From assembly GCA_949987565.1 (NCBI GenBank), contig OX465103.1:25956725-26020724 (forward strand): 64,000 bases of DNA. The letters are read 5' to 3'. Source of the stretch: Luidia sarsii (taxonomy: Eukaryota > Echinodermata > Asteroidea > Paxillosida > Luidiidae). Below are positions 1 to 10,500 of this stretch, piece by piece (within the stretch, counting starts at the first letter, position 1; each line of letters begins with the position of its first letter). Below the pieces are notes generated by a model. It had not been told where the DNA came from. It searched no databases and was given only the letters and a program-made list of their open reading frames with translations. The translations under genes were made by a program, and so were the position numbers.

Positions 1-1541
1 AAAAAAGAGTCTCTTTTGAAATCTTGAAAACCTGGAAAGTGATTGAAGGACAAGTCACTTCCTGTTGTGACAAGACGTTTACCTTCAAGTTCAAACGATC
101 AGCAGTTTGGTCTGAAATCACCTCTAGGTTTAGTTTCCATCTTCTTGGACGTTAGTCGCAATCCGAGGGTTTCTGACATCCAGGTTAAATCCAGTTCCTT
201 ACCCACGAAGCCAAAGATAACCGTTTGAACTGTGAACCATCCGTTTCCTGAAACAAAAACTCTTGGCCTTGGCAGTTTCCCAAGACAATTTTTGTAATCT
301 TCCACTATATTTATAAAAAAAAAAAAGAGAAGAGAAGAGACTATTTAGATAAATTATCACTTTCGGATGATTTTTCTGCCTGTCCAGATCAACGAACATA
401 ATCTCGTTTGTTGTACCCACAACTAAACAAATGCTATTTATTTCCTCTGAAATCAAAACGATCTAATAATTATGAGTAGTTGATCCACCTGAGCAGTCTT
501 CGGTTTATACATTTTTTTTGTTCCATAATAACAAGTGTCGCACAAGCTTTAAAAGTTTTTGTTTTACTTTTTTTTTTTTTTAAATAAGGCATGCCCAACT
601 TTTTGTATTTACAAGTACGTGCATATTTCCTCTTCTCAGAAAGTTGCTAGCCTTGAAAAGGTCGCGTTTTTGAGTGGAGAGGGAAGCTTATTTGAAACAT
701 TGTAAAATAATGTAAGATATTTAAGAGAGAAAAGCTTAGTAAAAACGCAAAGACTATACATTTGAGTGAGTGGTTTTTTTATTCTCCTGTGATGTTTGAT
801 GAGTATTGACAATCCGGTTTATATGGACACACTTTCTGCCCTGCTATTAAAAAAACCCGTCCGATTGTGGTTAGGTAAATTAATTTCGGCACTGCATGTC
901 ATTTACCACTAGAGTCTGCCATGCCATTTGTGTTTGGTATGGACGGCTTATTTTTTAGACATTGCCACCTAAACTGAAATTGAGTTTGATGTTCAGCGCA
1001 ACACCATCGGACGGACTATCACCAAACCCATTTCCAGTGAAAGCGGGGTCTTGATCCCTGGAGATATACGGCAGTTAATGGTTGAATTGCTTTTGACTGG
1101 CGGCCCCACCCCGGCAAAGACTAGTTGACTATTTTTAGGAAGGCCACCGTCTAAGGGCTGGATAGCTCAGATGAGTAAGAGCGCCGGTACACCAAACCAG
1201 AGGTCCCGAGCTCAAATCCCCTCTCCAGTCAAAGTTTTATTTGCCATTTTTAAATTTGTTCAAAAGTTCCCAGTCAACATTTTCTTAAAATACACAACTC
1301 CTGATTTCCACGACTTTCAAACCCCTCCGAGTCTAAACCATAGTTTTTTTGACTCAGGTCCCTTAAAAACGCACACAAAGCTTAAATTTAAAATTAAAAC
1401 AGACAATCTTTGGTGCTCTGGTTACATTGTTGATATGTGGGCAGGAATCAATTTCTGCCAGCGGAGACCGATCCTTCTGACATCTGTGTAGACCATCAAG
1501 GCATTTTAACGACACACCTGTGTGTCAAGGATGCCCCTCTT
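1..1541. other. Spacer 3' of the transferase gene
   Basis: No gene recognised. Positions 1-1039 are AT-rich unique-looking sequence with no supported coding. A tRNA-like SINE occupies 1040-1247. The remainder to 1541 is presumed 3' untranslated or intergenic sequence of the minus-strand transferase gene. A minus-strand AATAAA is present at 1241-1236, inside the SINE tail, about 300 nt after the stop. It is a possible but unproven poly(A) signal. Confidence 0.5.
1040..1247 (+). repeat. tRNA-like SINE, family 1
   Basis: Body text (TGATCCCTGGAGATATACGG, CCCCGGCAAAGACTAGTTGA) is followed by a tRNA-like part starting GGCTGGATAGCTCAG and ending TCCAGTCAAAG. Boxes A and B are recognisable, though B is mutated (GCTCAAATCC). 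Confidence 0.8.
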
Positions 1542-4500
1542 TCAGCCGTAGTAGAAACGTGCCAGCCCATCTGGGTGAATCCCAATGTTGTATCCGATGA
1601 CCATGAGGAGGTTGATGAGCGTGACCTGTCAGTCATAGAGGCAGAGACACAATCATCATTGTGACACAGTGGGTTCGGCATGGTTGCACCCTCACCGGGT
1701 CAGAACGGGTAATTACTCTGCTAGGTGTGATATGCCTCTTAGCGGGGGACCAGTGAGCAGCTTTGTCACCTTGAGTGAGTGACCTTGACACCTGCACGAC
1801 AAGTGACCTTCTTAACCTGCATGCCAAGTGACCATCATGGCACCTGCATGCCAAGTGACCTTCTTAACCTGCATGCCAAGTGACCATCATGGCACCTGCA
1901 TGCCAAGTGACCTTCTTAACCTGCATGCCAAGTGACCATCATGGCACCTGCATGCCAAGTGACCTTCTTAACCTGCATGCCAAGTGACCATCATGGCACC
2001 TGCATGCCAAGTGACCTTCTTAACCTGCATGCCAAGTGACCATCATGGCACCTGCATGCCAAGTGACCATCATGGCACCTGCATGCCAAGTGACCTTCTT
2101 AACCTGCATGCCAAGTGACCTTGACACCTGCATGACAAGTGACCTTGTCAACCTGCATGCCAATTGACCATGGCACCTGCATGACAAGTGACCTTGGCAC
2201 CTTCATGCCGGGTGACCCTTGCACCTTAACGACAAGTGACCTTGACACCATGACAAGTGATCTTGTCACCTGCACAAAAAAAGTCACTTGCACCTGCAGA
2301 CCATAATAATGAACAGCACATGCCAACAGCACACACCTGCACGCCAAGTCACCTTCACACCTACGTATCAAATGGCATTAACCCTGTTTGCCGAAGTGAC
2401 CATGAACACCTGCACACAAAAAATTCCTTGGCACCTGCATACCAAATGAGAAGCACCTGAAGGCCAAACAGCACTGATACGTATCAAGTGGCCTTGGCAC
2501 CTGCATGCCTTGGCACCTGAGGACCCCAATAGCTTTACTTACAGTGTACGGTAAGTGGCATAGGCACCTGAAAATTTCACCTTCCCTAATTTTTTCGTAG
2601 AAGACGAAATCACGTTTCTTGGCATTCCCTGGCTCACCTTCAGTATCCCCTTTCGGATCACACGTCGCGCTGACGTAATAACGAAGGCATCGTGAATGAT
2701 TCGAAGATGCCCGACCTGCTGGAGTTTGGTAGACTGTAGAATGAGGAAAAAAAAAAAGGAAGATCAATGGAAAAAAAAAAATGTCACTGAGGGTTTGCCC
2801 TGCTCGACGTAATAAGCACCGACTGATGAGCGCTTTGCCCAATGCCTAAATTCAGGCAGCTCAGGTAGGATTTGAAGGCAAGACTCCTCCTTTCTAGTGC
2901 AGGGGTGGATTTCACAAAGCCTTACGATCCATCGTAACTCAACTTACGATGGACAACCCTTCATCAGTTGTGATAGGCAATACAGTTTCTGTGCATAGCC
3001 ATCGTCTTGCGATTAGTCGTAAGTTACGACGAGTTTGGTGAAATCGACCACAGATGTCCTAACCACTTGACCACTGAGCTGGTCGAGGTCGTGTGGGAGA
3101 TTCAAATATTTCATAGCGGCGGGTACCGCGTTGCATCGTCAGGCATCATCAGGCATCGGGCAATGCACTGAGCACTCGGTGCGTATCATGTCGGACCAGG
3201 CAAACCCTCATTAATTTACATTCTCCTTGATGCAAACATGTCGTATGTATGGGGTGGGGGAAAAAAAACATTGCTTGGACGGCCGACTTGATCGTGTCTT
3301 TGTCTTGGACATGTGGTATTCCTGTACTAAAGACAATCCTGGTACCACTGGGCCCCACTGGGCAGAGCTTGCTGGAATAGATTCACCAACAGGCGCTGGC
3401 TCCTTCCTGCACAACCATCGTGGCATGACGTGTTCTGAGGCGATTTTGTTATATTTTGTTATTACGAGTTTGACCCTTATTTTGTTGGGATTATACGTTG
3501 CGCGATATTGGCGCTGAGTCCTTCTGCAGAAGGCCAAAAGAGTCGCCCCTCTGCCTACTACTTTAGGTGAGTAAACTTTTAATTATCTTAATCTGGAATA
3601 AATTTGTTGGAAGGGTCCAACGCTTCAATCTGAGACTTGAGACTTGCTTCAGAAGATTCCAAAAGCTTTTGAGCATTTCCAAAAGTCGACTTGAAAACCC
3701 TGAACACCTTTTGGTCCGGTTCTCTGCCATCGTCTTTAAAAAAAAAAATGCATCCCTTGGTTTTTGTTCACCTTCAACAAAAAGCTGGCTACAAAAAGTT
3801 GGTGCACTTTTCTCAGTGAGTCAGCCATTACGTGCTTGTTTCCTGTCAGACTCTAAACGTGGTTATCTTCACACATCTGCAGACTACACCACCTAACTCT
3901 AATATGCAGTGAGTAGGGAGATTTTCTGGAAAGGGAGTACATGTAATTAGGAACTTTGTTGGCATAGTTCAAAAAGAAAAAAAAAAGTTCCATGGCCAGA
4001 CATGAAACGTGCGCCAAAAGTACACTGTACTGTTCAACAGTTCAAGCATCGTACCATTTCATAGTCTTCCATCATTGAAATTGGCGAGAAACGACCCACA
4101 TCTTCAAAGGTCTTCCTTGCCATAAACATGGCCTGGTCTCCGTACGCCATTTCTGAACTGAGATATGGCAATGCTTCTGCAAATAACCACAACAAAAATA
4201 GAGAGTTTCATTTGTTTCCTTTGTTTGCTTGAACAAAAATAAGGAAAAACTGAAAAAACAAACTGATATTGAACAAACACCTCTCTTCCCCAACAACAAC
4301 AGCAGCAGCACCATCACCACCAGTAGCAGCAGCAGCACCAGTAGCACCAGCAGCAGCTATAGAAACAGCAACAGCAGCAGCAGCAGTAGCAACAGCAACA
4401 GCATTAAAAGAAAGCATCATTTTGAGGGTCCACAGAACAACATGCAGCAAAATGCATGCATGTCAACTTGGCACATGGGCTTTCCTCATAATAAGTCTCA

Positions 4501-7500
4501 GCAAATGCACACCAAATTGCATGAGAAAAACTCAAATGACAAAAGCTACCAGGAAGAGATGTTCGCAAAGAAGTAGAGGGGCCCGATGTTACCATCCTAG
4601 CCCGCTTCCCAAACCATCCTAGCAGGACCCTTTTTTTGTTGTTGTTGAAGAGCTAGGAAAAGAATTTGTGACAAAGTAGATGCCAAATTGGTGGATAATC
4701 AGCCGGTGCCCTTACCTTTACATTTGTAACCTATTCTAGTTAGGAAGGAAACCAGTCGTAGCTGGGCTTTAACCCAAGAACCACAAGCCGCCCTGCAAAA
4801 GCAGAAGTAATCCACTGTCAATAAGCTTCTCGTTATCATCCACAACACCTTTTAAATACTTTTAAACAGAGTTTTACAAACACAGAAAAGGAAGGTAATA
4901 GGGAATTTTTTAAGGAACGGCATTCTTCCTGGAGGTCGTTCCTGCTGATTCTATGCATATTCATGAACACTCTTCACTCTGATTGGCCAAAATCAGGGTA
5001 TAAAGCATACATGCATAAACATGATGTAATGACAATTGGCCAATCAGTCTAAGGGACTGCCAGAATAGCGTTTGCGGGAAGAATGTCGTTGCCGGGTGGA
5101 TATAACCTGCCAATTTTTAAACATTCTATTGAAGAGCAATTAAAATTTGACTGGGCCCTGTATTTGAATGCAAAGTGTTTCATCTAACATATCAGAAGTG
5201 TACCAGTACCATCCCTGACTATTTGAACTGTAATAGTCACCAAAATAATCCATCTGAAAAAAAATGTGAGGCTACAATTTGATCTTAATTCAAAATTCAT
5301 TCCCTCAACGACCCATTTTAATATAAGAGAAAACAAAGGGTGTTAACGATGCGGACGAAATCAAAATCAATCCGCACTAGAAAGCAGGCAATGAGGCAAA
5401 GTATTAGGCATAGTGCTTGGGCCGAACCCATGTTGAAGATTGATCTGCAAAAACTGAGAGGGCCTGAGCTTTCCAGTCAGTATTGGGGGGGGGGGATCCT
5501 TTTTCTCGGAGGCAGAAAAGTTGAGAGTACCTTTCTGTCTCGTCGCCGTGGAGGACATCCCATCCCAACATGAAGGCTCCGGCCACGTTGCCCGGTTCGG
5601 TCAGGGTCAGCACGACGTGGCGGTCAAAGGCCCGCGGCAACCGGGTGTCGGCGTGCAGGAAGAGAAGATTGGAGCCTGTGGCTTCGTGGGCTCCAGCGTT
5701 CATTTGCCGACCTCTGCCTGAAAATGGACCCCACCCCACGAAAACAAACACTCCAAACTAATTTTAAAAAAACCCACAAAATGACAACAGCCAGTCGCGC
5801 AGCTTCGACTTTTCCTCCTGTAACATGCTGCCCTTGTTGCACAGCGCCCTCACAAAGCTGAGAAGCTTCCTATACATCCTGGTGTGGATTTCACAAAACC
5901 TTACGATGCATCGTAACTCAACTTCTGATTGATCACAAATCCTAAGTTAAAACAGGCTGTCAGGTTTCCGTGTATCACTAATCGGCTTGCGATTGAAAAA
6001 AGCTGCTTCCACTTTGTGTGAACCCTGAGCTGCTGTAGCCAGGCTTACAACAATTGCATCTGAATGAAAGCGGGGGCGTGATCCCTTGGGATATATGACA
6101 GTTAATGGTTGAATCGATTCTGACTGGCGCCCCCACCCCGGCAAAGACTAACTGACTGTTTGGGTAGGCCATCATCTAAGGGCTGGATAGCTCAGATGGG
6201 AAGAGCGCTGGTACGCAAAACCAGAGGTCTCGGGTTCCAATCCCTATCCAAAGTTCTCTTTGCCATACGGTATTTTCAACCCCCCAAAATGTGGATTTTC
6301 AAAAGATTGTCTGCTTTTGTGTGGCAAATCATCTATCTAATTATTTTTTTTCGGGGGGTGGGGGGGGGGGGTTCCCAATGAAAAGCCCATCTGTCTCTCT
6401 GTACCTTTATTCCCCTGCACTGTCTTGATTTTCATATCTGGATTGTTTGCGGCGATTGTCCTTACTCTCTGCATGGTTCCATCTGTGCTTCCCCCGTCTG
6501 AGACGATGACCTCAAGGTAGGGCAGCCACGAGCAATTCTAGGGAAACAAACAGGATTTATCGCACTCACGCCAAAAGACCAGCTACTCACAAACATTACA
6601 AAAGGGTTTGCGGTGACACCATGTCTCTTTAGACTGTAAGAAGAGTTATGGTTCTGAAAGAAAAAAAACCTGACAGCAAGTGATAACCTGAGTGTTATAT
6701 GTAGCAAGCCAACAAACCTTCAAATTCGCAAACAAACCACAATCTGAATGAAGCCTGAGCCCGATCCTAAGCCTTCATTTTGAAAACGGCCATAGTCACC
6801 TCCTTGATGGATTGGATTGCGCCCTCTATATTTCTCTCCTCGTTCAGGGTGGGTATGACCACTGACAGTCTGGGGCACTTCAGGTCTGTAATGCCAACGC
6901 CCAGGCACCTCTCAAACTCAGCTAGATCATCCAGAGTATCCTTGGCGTGTATTGATATGGAGAAAATAGACAAAGGGTGAGTTGACTAGATGAGAAAGCT
7001 GTTTTCAAACTTTTGAAGAAAAAAATAAAAAAATAAAAAAATAGAAAGATAGAAAAATAGAAAAATAGAAAAATTAAAAATAGAAAAAATAGAAACAAAG
7101 AAAAGTAGAAAATGAAAAATAGAAAATAGAAAACAGAAAAATAGAAAAATAGAAAAATAAAAAAAGAAAAATAGAAAAAAAAAGAAAAATACAGAAATAA
7201 AGAAATAGAGAAACAGAAAAATAGAAAACTACCAAAATAGAAAAAAACTAAAAATATTAAAATAAAAAAAATTAAAAATTAAAAAAATGGAAAATTTGAA
7301 AATGGAAAAATAGAAAATGGAAAAATAGAAAATGGAAAAATAGAAAAATAGAGAAATAGAGAAATAGAAAGATAGAAAAATAGAAAAAATAGAAAATGAA
7401 AAATAGAAAATAGAAAATGGAAAAATAGAGAAAAAAATAAATAAAGAAAGAAATAGAGAAACAGAAAAATAGAAAAATAGAAAGAAAAAAAAATATATAC

Positions 7501-10500
7501 AAATAATAAAAAATTGAGTGTCCCGTTCAGGAGAGATCAAGGATAAGGCCGGCGTTGAAAGAGAGAACCCACCACATCCTGCAGGACTTGGGGCAGGAGC
7601 TCCACTCTGATGCCTAGCCTCGTAGCTGTCTGTATTTGCTGCCGACATACGGTGGACGTTCCCCACTTGATGCCTTCAAACAAATCTGTCAGCACCCCTG
7701 CAATGTCCGCGTAACAATAACGAATAATTGCACATTTTGACTTGTTATTAGTGTTAACATCATGCAACTGCATAGGGCAAACTCAACATTGAATCAAGTC
7801 CTAAATCTAAAAGGTGCAGACGGACCTGACCATTTTGATCCTAATACTATTTAAGGCAGGGGTGGTTTGTGAACATATCTCTTTTGTGAGTATGTATGGT
7901 TCTGAATTGAACTGGTGGTCATGGTCTTAACCTTCTGACAAGTGCCCCCACACCTGCAAAGATTGTCGACTATTTTTAGGAAGGCCACCAGCTAAGGGCT
8001 GGATAGCTCAGGCGGTACATGTACAAAGCTGGTTATGTTGAACAGGTGACCAGGGCCAATTTCAAAGAAGTGCCAAAAACTTGCTATGGCACAAAAAGTC
8101 ATGATTCATAGGATCACCTTGCCAACCCAAACCTCTCTTTTGATTCAGTCGAAAGTTCCCAGTCAGTTTTTCCTCAGTTTGTTGGACTTGAATTGAAAAA
8201 GCTGCTTCCACTTTGTGTGATCTCCGAGCTGCCATAGCCAGGTTTACAACAATTGTTTTGTTTGCATCTGAATGAAAGCGGGTGTGTGATCCCTGGAGAC
8301 ATACGGCAGTCAATGGTTGAATTGCTTCTAACTGGCGCCCCCACCCCGGCAAAGACTAGTTGACTCTTTGGGAAGGCCACAATCTAAAGGCTGGATAGCT
8401 CAGATGAATGAGTGTCAACTGATACGTTAATCCAGAGATCTCGGGTTCAAGTCCCGGTCCAGTCAAAGTTTTCTTTGCCGATTTTTGCAATTCATTTTTG
8501 ATTCATGCTGATTCATGCTGATTGATTCATTTTGATTCAAGAAGACTGGTATACGAGTCAAAAGCGACTGAGATCACATCGAAGTGGGGTTTGTTTCCAC
8601 AAGGAAGACTTAATTCTGCTTAGTAGATTTGCACGCTTAAGTGGCTCTATGATATTAGGCCCTTAGGATACAAGGCCCGCAAGGGACCGCTCATGTTTTG
8701 ACGGCGGACTGACCTTGGCTCTGCAGGACTTCCTTCCTGAGGCCGACCAGGTAGTAGCCGCCGTCTCTGGCCGGCCCGAGGACCATCGGACAGTCGGGAC
8801 TGGACAGTCTCAGCAAGGCAGCCTCCAGGATGTCGGCATCGATGGCCGGGATGTCGCTGCCAATCTGCACTGGACGAGGGAGATTCGTAAACAGAACTCT
8901 CTGGAACTCTTTTTTTTCAATTTTGGAATGGAATCACCACCTGCCTCGGCCTCCAACCCTCATGCCACTCGGAGAGTCTCTGCCCTCCCCAGCCTCAAAC
9001 TGAACTCAGCAGGGAAGTTGAGGGGTAATGCACACACAAATAGAACCTATAGACGGTACTTGATAGTGGGCGCCAGACTGAAATGCTATGGAGGCTGCCA
9101 TCTTGAAAAAAGTATGGGCGGAAGTAAAGAGTGCCGCCATGCACGTATATAATAAAAAAAACACCTACATTTTTGTGTACATGCGTGAGCATTGCTGCGT
9201 AGCATCGTGGATCCACTGGCAAATTTGAAACAATTTACTTCCGGCCATAATTTGACGCTAGTCGGGTCCCCCATGGCATTACAGTATCCTGACGTCATTT
9301 CTTATAGACGCTGACCGTCTACAGGTTAGACTTTTATATAATGTTTGCAACCCTGAGGTGATGAGCAATGCACAGAAACCATACGGTCTGTCGATGGATG
9401 GATGGATGGATGGGTTATCCATCGTAAGTTGAGTTTAGGGATGCATCGTACGGGCTTTGTGAAATCCACACCAGGGAAAGGAGAATCAAACACGCCGAAT
9501 ATGAAAGAAGGCGAGGCAGCTTTGTCGCCCGCGCACCGAGCAGTCTGGAGCTGAGATTTTTAAAGGTTTTCATGGTAAGAATAGCAGGGAGTAGTAGGTT
9601 TGCGGTGACGCCATGCAAAAATCTCTCTCTTTTGTGAGTATGTGTGGTTCTGAAAAGAACCGGAGGAACTCAACTCCTCCTGTTCTTTTCAGATCCAAAA
9701 GAGAACTCAACACGGTGTCACCGCAAACCTATCACCCTAGTCTGGCGCCGAGAAATCGCTCACAATCACGGCGACCTCGCTGCCCGCCTTGAGGGCGCCC
9801 TCCAGCGCCCGGGCCATCCTGGCGCCGAGATGGCCGTCAGCCTGGCGCGACCAGCGGAGCCGCGGCCCGGACGACCTCCCCCGACCGAGCCAGTGGGCCA
9901 GCTGCCTTGGGCTGCCTCCTGAGATTCGGGCCTCGACGGCCGTGCTGGGTCTCCGGAGGAGAAGTTCAGACAGGACTTTCAGCATGTGCTCGGTCTGTTG
10001 GAGAAAAAAATAAGATGCATCTAAAAAAAAAAGCTCTTCAACTCACATGATAGACAATGTTTATCGTTCACGTCGAGGAGAATGTCAATTATTCGAATCC
10101 GCCACATGACCCCGACCAGCTCGGTGGTCAAGTGGTTAAGATGTCTGCAGTAGAAAGCAGGAGTCGAGGGTTTGAATCCTGCCCAAGTGGGGGGATGAAC
10201 CATGGAGATATACGGCAGATAATGGTTGAATGCTTCTGACTGGCACCCCTATCCCGGACCGGCAAAGACTAGTTGAATATTTGGAAAGGCCACCATCTAA
10301 CTAAGGGCTGGATTAGCTTAGATGGAAAGACTAGTAATTTATGATAAAGAGTGCTGGTGTGCAAAACCAGAGGTCTCGGGTTCAAGTCCCGGTCTACTTG
10401 TGCAGTAACCCTCATCCTGCAAGTGCAACTACTGAGTATATTGAACTAGAAGTTAGTATCCGGTCCAGTCAAAGTTTTCTTTGCCATTTTTGTTGCGATT

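Noticed and set aside
3227..3517. 96-residue plus frame ending in a hydrophobic helix (AILLYFVITSLTLILLGLYV)
   Set aside because: It lies in an intron of the minus-strand transferase gene and partly in SINE tail sequence. No splice context or similarity; a chance hydrophobic run.
5367..5452. Alternative transferase exon behind TTTTTGCAG at about 5444-5452
   Set aside because: It would read hydrophobic text (CLILCLIACFLV) with no donor that restores the phase into exon 9. The 5253-5210 exon fits phase on both sides.
7229..7666. Phe/Ser/Ile-rich frame resembling membrane segments
   Set aside because: Complement of the AAAAATAG array; only its end overlaps a real exon (7573-7697), in another frame.
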